From contig NZ_CAGY01000003.1 in assembly GCF_000308055.1 (NCBI RefSeq), positions 85,317-149,316 of the forward strand: a stretch of DNA of 64,000 bases. The letters are read 5' to 3'. The stretch is from Actinomyces sp. ph3. Its GTDB lineage: Bacteria; Actinomycetota; Actinomycetes; Actinomycetales; Actinomycetaceae. The notes under the pieces were generated by a model. It was not told the DNA's origin. It was given only the letters and a program-made list of their open reading frames with translations, and searched no databases. A program made the translations under genes and the position numbers. Of the stretch, positions 34,126-44,010 are shown one piece after another (within the stretch, counting starts at the first letter, position 1; every line of letters begins with the position of its first letter).

Positions 34126-34851
34126 GTGAGTACAACAGAGTCCAGCTTTATTCGCCCCGATGGGACACCGGTGCGCGTCCTTGTTGTGGATGACGAATCA
34201 GTCTTGGCCGAGCTACTTGGATCAGCACTGCGCCACCAGGGCTGGGAAACCCAAACGGCAGCAAACGGTTGGGAAGCACTGGATAAAGCCGATACCTTCG
34301 ATCCCGATGTCGTGGTCTTGGATATCCAGATGCCCGGACTGGATGGAATGGAAACCCTGGAACGCCTGCGTAAGCGCAAGCCACACCTTCCCGTCCTGTT
34401 CTTGACGGCACGTGACGCCGTTGCCGACCGCGTTGCCGGACTGCGTGCAGGTGCAGATGACTACGTCACTAAGCCTTTCGACCTCGATGAAGTCACTGCG
34501 CGTATTGACGCACTGCTTCGCCGATCTGGCATGGCTTCGGTCACCGCTGAACGCGTTCTGACCGTTGGTGATCTGACCCTGGATGAGGACTCTCACGATG
34601 TTGCGCGCGGTGGTGAAGCAATTACGCTCACCAACACTGAGTTTGAGCTGCTGCGCTACTTCATGGAAAACCCAAATGTTGTCCTCTCGAAGTCGCAGAT
34701 CCTTGATCGAGTGTGGTCTTACGACTTTGGTGGCCAGGCAAACATCGTCGAACTGTATATCTCCTATCTGCGTAAGAAGATCGACGCCGGGCGCGAACCC
34801 ATGATTCACACGGTCAGGGGAGCCGGCTATATCCTCAGGCCCGCCTCGTAG
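34126..34851 (+). CDS. OmpR-family response regulator
   Basis: 241 aa from GTG with a GAAAGGA RBS. The receiver domain has Asp22/Asp23, phospho-acceptor Asp66 (VVLDIQMPG), Thr94 and Lys116. The C-terminal winged helix (about 145-238) has the LTNTEFELLRYFMENP and VWSYDFGGQANIVELYISYLRKK patterns of OmpR/PhoB regulators, close to mycobacterial MprA/TrcR types. It is 8 nt upstream of its histidine kinase. The input signal is not known. Confidence 0.95.
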   Translation: MSTTESSFIRPDGTPVRVLVVDDESVLAELLGSALRHQGWETQTAANGWEALDKADTFDPDVVVLDIQMPGLDGMETLERLRKRKPHLPVLFLTARDAVADRVAGLRAGADDYVTKPFDLDEVTARIDALLRRSGMASVTAERVLTVGDLTLDEDSHDVARGGEAITLTNTEFELLRYFMENPNVVLSKSQILDRVWSYDFGGQANIVELYISYLRKKIDAGREPMIHTVRGAGYILRPAS

Positions 34852-34859
34852 GAGCGCAA

Positions 34860-36512
34860 ATGACAGCCTCTGCCCCCCAAGCTTCGAATACCGAATCTCA
34901 GGCGAGCGCTCCCAAGCACAGTGCACCTCAAACGAAGCGTAAGCGATCGCGTCTTCTCACTGTTCGCCTGAGCCGTTTTCTTGCGGCTGCCGTCGCCATC
35001 GCTCTGGTGACAATGCTTGCCGCTTCGGCATTTGCGATGCGCTCGTGGATGACATCGAAGCTGGATTCTTCGCTTGAATCAATGCTCTCTCGGCTGGAGA
35101 AGAATGCCGAACTGACCTTGGAACAGCCGCTTCCCCCGCCTCCGCCTCACCACGACGACGACGCTCAGGCCTCGGCCTCGAATTCCCCGAGTGCTGGCCC
35201 AACGGCAACACCGACTGATAAAGGGCCCCGAGGCCTTCGTGGACCGGGATCCTCCGACGGCCAGTTGCAGCTCATCAAAAACGACGACGAGGTGGTTTCC
35301 GGCGTTGTCCAACAGTTTGATGTTGTCGAATTGGATTCAGAAGCCCAACAGCAGCTGCTTTCATTGCGTTGCGACTCCCATGGGCATGACGTCAATCTGA
35401 AGAATTACGGTGCTTTCCGCGTGATGTGTGCGCAGAAAGATTCCCAGACGCTGATTGTCGGCCTATCTTTGGCAGCGAATAATTCGACCTTCTTTGCGCT
35501 CATTGCTGTTGAAGGCGTCATCGCGCTGGTTGTCATCCTTGGCGCGACCTTCATCGGACGTAAGTGGATCCGCAGGGAAATGCTCCCTTTGGGTGAAGTC
35601 GCCGCAACCGCGCGGAATATCGGTTCCCAAGATCTGATCGCCGCACCGACTGTCGACACTTTTGATCGCGTCGATAGTTCCATTGCTCAACCCGGAGACG
35701 AGGTCGGTGACGTCGGTTTCGCGTTGAACACCATGATCGACAATGTTGAAACTGCGCTTCAGGCCCGCGAGGAATCCGAGCAGCGCCTGCGTCAATTCGT
35801 TGCCGATGCCTCGCACGAACTCCGAACTCCTTTGGCATCGATTCAGGGTTACACGCAGCTTCTTCAACGCGGGGCAACGGACCAAGAGCTCGCGCTTTCG
35901 CGAATCGCCTCTGAGTCCGCGCGTATGTCCGGTCTGGTTGAGGATCTTCTGCTCTTGGCCCGCCTTGATGCGGGACGCGAACTGGCCAGTGATCCGGTAG
36001 ATGTGATCCCTCTGGCCATCGACGCAGTCTCAGACGCCCACGCGGCAGGTCCGGATCACCAGTGGAGCTTGGACCTTCCCGAAATTGATGACGAGGCCGA
36101 TTCCTGCACTTCCTGCACCGTGCTGGGTGATGAGTCAGCTCTTCGCCAGGTCTTTGCAAACCTGGTCAATAACGCGCGAATCCACACTCCCGCTGGCACT
36201 CACGTCAAAGTTGGAGTTCAGACGATTGCCGGCACAGCCTCGACGCCGGGATTTGTGCGCCTGAGCGTTGCCGATGATGGGCCGGGAATTGCGCCCGAGC
36301 TGCGTGCGACCGTCTTTGATCGCTTCGTCCGAGGCGATACCTCGCACTCACGTCAGGGGAAGGGATCCTCGGGGCTGGGCCTGTCGATCGTTTCCTCGAT
36401 TGCCGAGGCCTTGGGTGGCCGGGTGGATGTCGATACCTTATGCGAAGGCGAAGGTAAGCCCGGCGAACACGGAACGACCTTCTCGGTCATCTTGCCGGCG
36501 GCAAAATTATGA
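34860..36512 (+). CDS. Sensor histidine kinase with extracytoplasmic Pro/His/Asp-rich sensor loop
   Basis: 550 aa. TM1 about 38-60, extracytoplasmic domain 61-211, TM2 about 212-234, HAMP about 235-305, and HisKA with His319 in ASHELRTPLASIQGY. HATPase_c shows NLVNNARIHTP, DDGPGIAPE and SSGLGLSIV. The sensor loop is unusual: PPPPPPHHDDD (92-102), then a Ser/Ala/Pro/Gly-rich stretch to 133. It contains two cysteines (171, 190). Metal or envelope-stress sensing would fit but is inference. A terminator follows. Partner of the upstream OmpR-type regulator. Confidence 0.95.
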   Translation: MTASAPQASNTESQASAPKHSAPQTKRKRSRLLTVRLSRFLAAAVAIALVTMLAASAFAMRSWMTSKLDSSLESMLSRLEKNAELTLEQPLPPPPPHHDDDAQASASNSPSAGPTATPTDKGPRGLRGPGSSDGQLQLIKNDDEVVSGVVQQFDVVELDSEAQQQLLSLRCDSHGHDVNLKNYGAFRVMCAQKDSQTLIVGLSLAANNSTFFALIAVEGVIALVVILGATFIGRKWIRREMLPLGEVAATARNIGSQDLIAAPTVDTFDRVDSSIAQPGDEVGDVGFALNTMIDNVETALQAREESEQRLRQFVADASHELRTPLASIQGYTQLLQRGATDQELALSRIASESARMSGLVEDLLLLARLDAGRELASDPVDVIPLAIDAVSDAHAAGPDHQWSLDLPEIDDEADSCTSCTVLGDESALRQVFANLVNNARIHTPAGTHVKVGVQTIAGTASTPGFVRLSVADDGPGIAPELRATVFDRFVRGDTSHSRQGKGSSGLGLSIVSSIAEALGGRVDVDTLCEGEGKPGEHGTTFSVILPAAKL

Positions 36513-36579
36513 CCTGCACAATTTATTAGAAAAGCGAATGACAGAATGGCATAAATTCGATATTCTTTAATCAATCGTT

Positions 36580-36615
36580 CAGCCCGCCTCAACCGATATG
36601 GTTGAGAGTGGGCTG
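36580..36615 (+). terminator. Terminator of the two-component operon
   Basis: CAGCCC (36580-36585) pairs with GGGCTG (36610-36615), and CTCAACC (36588-36594) with GGTTGAG (36600-36606). TCTTTATC follows. It overlaps the earliest possible ATG of the Abi gene, which argues for the later start of that gene. Confidence 0.75.
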
Positions 36616-36648
36616 GATCTTTATCAGCGAATGACAAGGATGTCTTCG

Positions 36649-37596
36649 ATGTCAAAGGAACTGAAGCCGGCAACCACGATTAGCGAACAGATAGAAACAT
36701 TACGCGAACGCGGCATGCAAGTTGATGAGCAGCTTGCGTGGCAATGGCTCTCAAATGTTAGCTATTACCGGCTCTCAGCGTACTGGTATCCAGCTCGGAA
36801 ACTTGACGATGATGGTACACATCTCGATGAATTCGACAATGGAATCTCTTTCGCGGATGTAGTCGCATTGTATGAGGCCGATCGGAAGCTACGTACCCTT
36901 CTTTTCGATGCGATTGAGCGTATTGAAACGACAATGCGGACGAGAATCGGGGACTGTCTATGCATGACCGATCCGGTTTTCTATCAAAATTCTGCTAATT
37001 TTCGTCCGACCTTTCGACATAAGCAGTGGCTCGAAATTGCCGATAAACGGATTTCGCGTATGCGTATGCGTAGCGAAGCAATCCAACATTATTGTGATGT
37101 CTATAATTCTCAGTTTCCGTTTTGGGTATTGGCTGAGGTCCTTGATTTCAGTGATTTATCGCGAATGTTTGACGGGATGCGTGTTCGGGACCAACAAACG
37201 ATTGCAGAGAGTCTGGGGATACGAATTGATCTGAATTCCTTGTCGCGGAATCAGCAGGAAAAAGCAAAGAAACAATCACCACTAGCACGGTGGCTCGAAC
37301 AGTTTGCAATCATACGGAATACATGCGCACACCACGGTCGACTGTGGAATAAATCGTTTACCCCGGCGCCCACTTCGGCCTTAAAGGCGCAAACGAAATT
37401 CTCTGCGCTCCCAGCACGACAAAGTGAACGCATCTTTGGCGCGATTGTCGTCATGTCGCATCTTCTGAGAGTAACGTCTCCGGGAACTACATGGCCGGAT
37501 AAAGTTTCGAGGCTCCTTGTTGAGGAATTTCTGCAGAATCCTTTGGTTCGAACTCCGAGCCTCGGAATACCTGAAGAGTGGAACCGGACTTTTTAA
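36649..37596 (+). CDS. Abi family (AbiD/AbiF-like, Abi_2) HEPN protein
   Basis: 315 aa. ATG 36649 was chosen because in-frame ATGs at 36598 and 36631 lie in or next to a terminator, and AAGG stands 9 nt before it. The Abi_2 pattern is clear: YYRLSAYWYP (39-48), YEADRKLRTLLFDAIERIE (75-93), and the HEPN active site RNTCAHH (Arg223, His228; Rx4H). HEPN proteins of this family are predicted RNases linked to abortive phage defence. The gene is noticeably more AT-rich than its neighbours and stands alone between a kinase gene and ptsI, consistent with acquisition. No antitoxin-like partner is visible. Confidence 0.88.
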   Translation: MSKELKPATTISEQIETLRERGMQVDEQLAWQWLSNVSYYRLSAYWYPARKLDDDGTHLDEFDNGISFADVVALYEADRKLRTLLFDAIERIETTMRTRIGDCLCMTDPVFYQNSANFRPTFRHKQWLEIADKRISRMRMRSEAIQHYCDVYNSQFPFWVLAEVLDFSDLSRMFDGMRVRDQQTIAESLGIRIDLNSLSRNQQEKAKKQSPLARWLEQFAIIRNTCAHHGRLWNKSFTPAPTSALKAQTKFSALPARQSERIFGAIVVMSHLLRVTSPGTTWPDKVSRLLVEEFLQNPLVRTPSLGIPEEWNRTF

Positions 37597-37664
37597 TCGT
37601 CCCGATCAGATTCAGTCAGTTATCTGGGTAACCAGAAGTGAGTACTTCAGATCCTTGCTTGCCC

Positions 37665-39395
37665 TCAAAACTCCACTTCGAGCGCGGTGCGCGCACGGTA
37701 GCGGGCCTCGCCGGGATCAGCTGCCTCGACAACGGAAGCTGCAGCTAAGCGACACTGTGCCAGGCTGACCTGAGCAAGCTGCGCGCCCACCGAGGGAATT
37801 GCCAAGCGCGGCATCGAAAGCGCGGAGATACCCATACCAACGAAAACGCAGGCGAGCAGCGGGTCTGCCGCGGCCTCGCCACACACGCTCACGCTTACCC
37901 CGTGCTCAAGGCCAGCGCGCGCGACCTGTGCAATTAGGCGCAAAGGTGCGGGCTGCCAGGGATCGGAGTATTCGGCCAAGTCGGGTGACATGCGATCTGC
38001 AGCCATCGTGTACTGCGTCAGATCATTCGTCCCAATCGATACGAAATCGACGTATTTCATCATGGAATCGATCAAGAGTGCCGCCGCGGGGACCTCGATC
38101 ATGATTCCCGCTCGCAGTTCGACCTCGAAGCGTTCGGAGAGCTGACGGACGGTCGAAGCGAACCACTGGGCTTCGGCAATCGTTGAAATCATTGGAGCCA
38201 TGATTGATACCGAGGTTTCTCGGTGTTGGATGGCTGCCAGAGCGATCGCTTCCAGTTGGTTGTGAAGGATCTGCGGGTGAGGGCCAGAAGTTCGGATTCC
38301 CCTGACGCCAAGCGCGGGGTTGTCTTCGCCGGGGATTGTCGCGTAGGCCAGTGGTTTATCTGAACCCGCATCCAAAGTGCGCACGCACACCGAATGTCCA
38401 CGGAATTGCTCAAAAACTCCCGAGTAAAAGTTCACCTGCTCTTCAATGGTCGGCTCGCTGTGTGCGTTCAAGAAGGCCATTTCGGAACGCAAAAGGCCGA
38501 TTGATTCAAGGTGGGGGGATTGAGCCGCGGCCTGCGCGCTTGCTAGGTCGTGAATATTGGCCAAAAGCTTCACTGGATGTTCATCGCTGGTGTGAGCGGG
38601 TGCGTTCCAATCGGCTACTGCCTGTGCACGCTTTTGATCTCGCTGAACCGCAGCTTGTGCCTCTTCGGCAGGAACCTCAGTTGCCAAAGACCCCACAAAG
38701 GCATCCATCAATACAAGATCTCCCTGGCGCAATTCGCTTAAGTTACGCACTGCAACGATGCAGGGGATTCCCAACTGGCGCGCAATAATCGATGTGTGCG
38801 AGGTCGGACCGCCCAGTTCCGTTGCAATTCCAACGCAATACTTGGGATCAAGGTTCGCGGCATCCGAAGGGGATAGGTCGCGTGCACACACGATATAGGG
38901 AGCGAAAGGAGCCGCCTTCTGGGAAGTACCGACCGGCGTCCCTGCCCCTGACGCCAAGACCCCAGAGTCGGCCTCGGCAAGGTGAGCAAGGACTAGGTCA
39001 CGGACGTCGTAGAGGTCGGCGATGCGCTCAAGCATCAGTCCGCCAGAGGAACGGAAAACCTCGACGAATTTATCGGTCGCGCGAACAACTGATTGCGGCG
39101 CCGGAACACCGGAGAAAATCCAAGACTGAGCCTCGCGGATCCACGTCGGGTCGGTCGCTAAAGACGCGGTCATGACAAGGACGTCTGAGACATCTCCCAG
39201 TGCGTGCGCTGAGCGCTCGAAGAGCTCCTCGCCGACCTTTTTGCAGATCTCCTCAAGGGAGACGGCAATGGCTGGGCGGTCCTCGGGAGGTAGGGGAGTG
39301 AAATCGTCGGAAGGAAGGGCCGGGTGAGATGTCCAAACAACCGGCGCATAGGAGACACCGTGAACAACCGGGGTCCCGTAAATCGTGTGCGGCAT
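37665..39395 (-). CDS. ptsI: Phosphoenolpyruvate-protein phosphotransferase (PTS enzyme I)
   Basis: 576 aa from the ATG with GAAGGAGT RBS; upstream in-frame starts would add about 31 non-homologous residues. The swivelling phosphohistidine is His200 in ELGGPTSHTSIIARQLG. The PEP-binding C-domain shows GVRGIRTS, APMISTIAEAQWF and SIGTNDLTQYTMAADR, with the active Cys in VCGEAAADP. It passes phosphate from PEP to HPr. No HPr (ptsH) or enzyme II is nearby. Divergent from lysC; the 184-bp gap is the promoter region. Confidence 0.96.
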   Translation of the reverse strand: MPHTIYGTPVVHGVSYAPVVWTSHPALPSDDFTPLPPEDRPAIAVSLEEICKKVGEELFERSAHALGDVSDVLVMTASLATDPTWIREAQSWIFSGVPAPQSVVRATDKFVEVFRSSGGLMLERIADLYDVRDLVLAHLAEADSGVLASGAGTPVGTSQKAAPFAPYIVCARDLSPSDAANLDPKYCVGIATELGGPTSHTSIIARQLGIPCIVAVRNLSELRQGDLVLMDAFVGSLATEVPAEEAQAAVQRDQKRAQAVADWNAPAHTSDEHPVKLLANIHDLASAQAAAQSPHLESIGLLRSEMAFLNAHSEPTIEEQVNFYSGVFEQFRGHSVCVRTLDAGSDKPLAYATIPGEDNPALGVRGIRTSGPHPQILHNQLEAIALAAIQHRETSVSIMAPMISTIAEAQWFASTVRQLSERFEVELRAGIMIEVPAAALLIDSMMKYVDFVSIGTNDLTQYTMAADRMSPDLAEYSDPWQPAPLRLIAQVARAGLEHGVSVSVCGEAAADPLLACVFVGMGISALSMPRLAIPSVGAQLAQVSLAQCRLAAASVVEAADPGEARYRARTALEVEF

Positions 39396-39579
39396 CGAGG
39401 ACTCCTTCCGTGGACGTAGTTCAACAATATTCGTTGGTCCTATGAATATGCCAAGTGTGCCGAAAGTTACGCTCATAAATTGACACAAACGTTCACGTGT
39501 TGGTCAGTACTCGTCATATTCGCGAGTTTTCAGGGACGATAAGAAGAGATAACCCAAACGCAGACAGTTAGGACCACCC

Positions 39580-40896
39580 GTGGCGCTCATCGTGCAAAAG
39601 TACGGAGGCTCATCCGTGTCCGATGTTGAAGCGATTAAACGCGTTGCAAAGCGCATCGTTGAAACTCGGAACGCGGGACACAAGCTTGTTGTCGTCGTTT
39701 CAGCAATGGGCGACACAACCGACGAGCTCCTGGACACCGCCGCGCAGATTACCGACAACGCACCCGAGCGTGAGATGGACATCCTTCTCACCGCCGGCGA
39801 GCGTATTTCGATGTCCCTTCTGTCCATGGCGATCAACGAGTTGGGTGTTCCCGCACAGGCCTTCACCGGTGCGCAGGCCGGAATCCACACGACTTCCGCT
39901 TATGGTCGCGCCCAGATCACCGGCATGGTCCCCGAACGTGTCGCCCGCTCAATCTCTGAAGGTCAAGTCGCAATTGTCGCCGGTTTCCAAGGAATTTCTG
40001 ACGATGATGATGTGACGACTTTGGGCCGAGGCGGTTCCGATACGACCGCGGTTGCGCTCGCGGCTGCCTTGCACGCCGATGTGTGCGAGATCTACACCGA
40101 CGTCGATGGCCTGTTCTCTGCTGATCCGCGAATCGTCCCCAAGGCACACCGCCTGCGCTCGATCTCAACGGAAGAAACCCTGGAACTTGCGGCGCATGGC
40201 GCAAAGATTCTTCACCTGCGCGCTGTCGAATTCGCCCGCCGCTACAAGGTTCCCCTACACGTTCGTTCCTCCTTCTCCGAGAAGGAAGGAACCTGGATTT
40301 CAGACCGCCCGGCCTCGCCGGCGCTCAAGGGATTGGTCCCTGACGCCGCATTCCTCGACCCGAAAGAAGGAAAGATGGAACAGCCCATCATCTCTGGAAT
40401 TGCCCACGACCGCGGCCAGGACAAGATCACGGTCGCCGGTGTCCCGAACCACCCCGGCCGCGCCGCGATGGTTTTCCAGACGATCGCCGCTGCGGGCGCG
40501 AACATCGACATGATTGTTCAGAACATTCCCGTTGCAGATCCGACCCGCGCGAACATCACCTTCACCATTCCCGAGGCCGATGCCCAGGTTGCGCTCGATG
40601 CGCTGGAGTCCGCGAAGGAAGAGATTGGCTTTAAGGAGGTGCGCTACAACCCGAATATCGGCAAGCTTTCGCTGGTCGGAACGGGTATGCGTACGAATCC
40701 CGGTGTGGCCGCACGGCTCTTCGCTGCCCTGTCTGAAGCAGGAATCAATATTGATCTGATTTCCTCTTCCGAGATCCGTCTGTCGATTGTGACGAAGCTG
40801 GATGATCTGGATCGTGCGGTTGCAGTTGTCCACTCCGCTTTCGGCTTGGACGCAGAGGTTTCCGAGGCCGTTGTATACGCGGGTACTGGCCGCTGA
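39580..40896 (+). CDS. lysC: Aspartokinase
   Basis: 438 aa from GTG. Starts ALIVQKYGGSSV with the KYGG kinase signature; FTGAQAGIHTT and TTLGRGGSDTTAVALA are present, and two ACT domains lie in the C-terminal 170 residues (ITVAGVPNHPGRAA, LSLVGTGMRTNPGVAAR). Phosphorylates aspartate at the first step of the Lys/Thr/Met and diaminopimelate pathway. Many actinobacteria also make a beta subunit from an internal start; this was not resolved here. It is followed by asd after 32 nt. Confidence 0.97.
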   Translation: MALIVQKYGGSSVSDVEAIKRVAKRIVETRNAGHKLVVVVSAMGDTTDELLDTAAQITDNAPEREMDILLTAGERISMSLLSMAINELGVPAQAFTGAQAGIHTTSAYGRAQITGMVPERVARSISEGQVAIVAGFQGISDDDDVTTLGRGGSDTTAVALAAALHADVCEIYTDVDGLFSADPRIVPKAHRLRSISTEETLELAAHGAKILHLRAVEFARRYKVPLHVRSSFSEKEGTWISDRPASPALKGLVPDAAFLDPKEGKMEQPIISGIAHDRGQDKITVAGVPNHPGRAAMVFQTIAAAGANIDMIVQNIPVADPTRANITFTIPEADAQVALDALESAKEEIGFKEVRYNPNIGKLSLVGTGMRTNPGVAARLFAALSEAGINIDLISSSEIRLSIVTKLDDLDRAVAVVHSAFGLDAEVSEAVVYAGTGR

Positions 40897-40916
40897 GTCG
40901 GTCCGTCGCTAGTTAG

Positions 40917-41975
<1,059 letters not shown>

Positions 41976-41996
41976 CGGTGTAGTTCTCATTTGTTT

Positions 41997-42019
41997 GCTA
42001 CGCGCGTCGTAAGCGTAGC
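41997..42019 (+). terminator. Hairpin after asd
   Basis: GCTACGC (41997-42003) pairs with GCGTAGC (42013-42019), 22 nt after the asd stop. No T-run follows, so termination is weakly supported. Confidence 0.45.
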
Positions 42020-42069
42020 GCGTATCCTGCTACTGCGCCTTTAAGGTGCGCCGTCCATCCAGTGGGATA

Positions 42070-42093
42070 CACCCTGAGAAATTCATCAGGGTG
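42070..42093 (+). promoter_or_regulatory. Hairpin in leader of exporter operon
   Basis: CACCCTGA (42070-42077) and TCAGGGTG (42086-42093) form an 8-bp stem with an AT-rich loop, 74 nt upstream of the exporter's first start codon. Could be an operator or leader hairpin; no regulator was identified. Confidence 0.4.
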
Positions 42094-42166
42094 GAAGGGA
42101 AACTGTTGCAGTGAGAATTAGGAGCACCTTAGGATTGGGCAACGCCATTCATCGAAGGAGACGCAC

Positions 42167-43228
42167 GTGGCACAAAAGACCCGCACCGCCCAGGTGTTCG
42201 ATGTTGTCAAGGTTCTTGCCTGGGTAGTAATCGCCGTGGCCTTGGTGAAGTTTGCGTTCTTCCCGGCCGCGCAGGAGAAGCAGACGAGCGACGGCGTGGA
42301 TCCGGGCGGGTCCTTCGGGCAGATGACAATCTCCGTCGGGCGCGCAGACATCACCAATACGGTGACCCTGACGGGCACAATTCAGCCCGACGAGCCGGTC
42401 GTGGCCCGCGCGACCCTGGACGGCAACGTCGTGCGCACCTTCGTCAATGACGGTGACAAGGTCTCCAAGGGTGACGCGCTCCTCCAGATCCGCAAGGAGA
42501 TTCCCGGCGACACCCGGCAGGTGACCGACGAGAGTGGCAACGTGAGCGTGGAGACCACAGAGCCGACCTACAAGTACGAGACCGTCAAGTCCCCCGGCGA
42601 TGGCACGGTTTCGACGGGCGTGCTCGTGGGTCAGCAGTTCGCGATTGGCGACACGGTTGCGACGATTGTCCCCCCGACCTTCTCCGCGGTCGCCTCCCTG
42701 AGCGCGGACCAGATGTACCGCATGCAGGACGCTCCTTCGACGGCGACCGTTACCATTAAGAACGGCCCCGCGCCCTTCGAATGCTCGGGTGTGAAGGTGG
42801 TGAGTTCGGGCGGCAAGGCGCAGGACCCGAAATCAAACACCGGGTCCGATAATGGGGCCTCGGCCTCGATGGACCTGAAGGCCCGCTGCGCGATCCCCTC
42901 CAACCAGAAGGTGTTCGCCGGCCTGCAGGTCACCCTCGAAATGACGGCTGGATCGGCGATGGGCGTCCTCGCGGTGCCGATCTCCGCGGTCGAGGGCCGC
43001 TACCAGTCCGGCTCCGTCTACCTGCCGACCTCCGACCCAACTAAGCCCGAGAAGCGCGCCGTCACCCTGGGCATCACGGACGGCAAGATGGTCGAGATCA
43101 AGAAGGGGCTGACCGAGGGCGAGGAGATCCTCGAGTTCACCCCGACCTCGAACAAGGACAATCAGGATTCCACCAACCTAGGCGGCGCTGCCGATACCGG
43201 CGGCTCTGGCGATGGGTCGGCGCGATGA
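42167..43228 (+). CDS. HlyD/MacA-like membrane-fusion (adaptor) protein of an ABC exporter
   Basis: 353 aa from GTG with a GAAGGAG RBS. An N-terminal membrane helix (about 15-34) is followed by a biotinyl-lipoyl-like segment (VTLTGTIQPDEPVVARATLDGNVVRTFVNDGDKVSKGDALLQI, about 67-109), a beta-barrel region, and VPISAVEGRYQSGSVYLP. In Gram-positives such adaptors work with MacB-like exporters. The stop overlaps the ATPase start (ATGA). GC3 is clearly higher than in most of the window. Confidence 0.88.
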   Translation: MAQKTRTAQVFDVVKVLAWVVIAVALVKFAFFPAAQEKQTSDGVDPGGSFGQMTISVGRADITNTVTLTGTIQPDEPVVARATLDGNVVRTFVNDGDKVSKGDALLQIRKEIPGDTRQVTDESGNVSVETTEPTYKYETVKSPGDGTVSTGVLVGQQFAIGDTVATIVPPTFSAVASLSADQMYRMQDAPSTATVTIKNGPAPFECSGVKVVSSGGKAQDPKSNTGSDNGASASMDLKARCAIPSNQKVFAGLQVTLEMTAGSAMGVLAVPISAVEGRYQSGSVYLPTSDPTKPEKRAVTLGITDGKMVEIKKGLTEGEEILEFTPTSNKDNQDSTNLGGAADTGGSGDGSAR

Positions 43229-44010
43229 GCCTCGTGTGCCTGCGGGACGTGACCCGCACGGTGACCCTGCCTGACGGGGACGACCTGCACATTCTCCGCG
43301 GCGTCAACCTGGACGTCGCGGAGGGCGAGCACGTCTCTATCGTGGGCCGATCGGGCACAGGCAAGTCCACGATGCTCAATATCATCGGTCTGCTGGATGC
43401 CCCCACTTCGGGCACGTACGAGTTGGACGGCGTGGATACGACGCGCCTGGGCGAGGGGCGTCGCGCGCGCATGCGCGGGGAAGATTTCGGCTTCGTGTTC
43501 CAGCAGTTCAACATCTTTTCGGCGCGCACGGCCGCCGAAAACGTCGAGGTTCCCCTCCTGTATGCCCCCGGCCCGCAGCTGTTGCGTCGGCGCTCGATCG
43601 CCGTCGACATGCTGGAGCGCGTGGGCCTGGGTGAGCGCGCAGACTCCTACCCGGGCGAGATGAGTGGCGGTGAGCAGCAGCGTATCGCCATCGCGCGCGC
43701 CCTCGTGCGCCGCCCGCGCGTCATCCTCGCCGACGAGCCGACGGGCGCCCTTGACCCGGACACGGGTCGCGTCGTCATGGCCCTCCTCGAGGAGGTCGCC
43801 CGCGAGTCCAACGCCGCCCTCATTGTCATCACGCACGACATGGCCGTGGCAGCGCGGGCGCAGCGTGCCTACGAGCTCTACGACGGCACGCTGCACGAGG
43901 TCGAGGATCCTTCCGCGCTCACCCACCGTGCGGAGGCCGGGCACTCGGGCGACGAGGCCTGGGCCGAGCAGGCCTCGTCCCCCACGATGTCGGAGGAGGG
44001 TGAGCAGTGA
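43225..44010 (+). CDS. ABC transporter ATP-binding protein (MacB/LolD type)
   Basis: 261 aa. Walker A GRSGTGKST, Q-loop FVFQQFN, signature MSGGEQQRIAIARAL, Walker B RVILADEPTGALD and the H-loop VITHDMA are all present in order. Close in type to MacB/LolD ATPases, which power export or membrane extraction. The C-terminal 35 residues are an acidic Glu/Ala/Ser tail. It overlaps both neighbours by 4 nt. Confidence 0.95.
   Translation: MSLVCLRDVTRTVTLPDGDDLHILRGVNLDVAEGEHVSIVGRSGTGKSTMLNIIGLLDAPTSGTYELDGVDTTRLGEGRRARMRGEDFGFVFQQFNIFSARTAAENVEVPLLYAPGPQLLRRRSIAVDMLERVGLGERADSYPGEMSGGEQQRIAIARALVRRPRVILADEPTGALDPDTGRVVMALLEEVARESNAALIVITHDMAVAARAQRAYELYDGTLHEVEDPSALTHRAEAGHSGDEAWAEQASSPTMSEEGEQ

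Noticed and set aside
39396..39579. Lysine riboswitch before lysC
   Set aside because: The gap is short and lacks the conserved lysine-riboswitch core; only promoter-like sequence and a weak imperfect inverted repeat are present.
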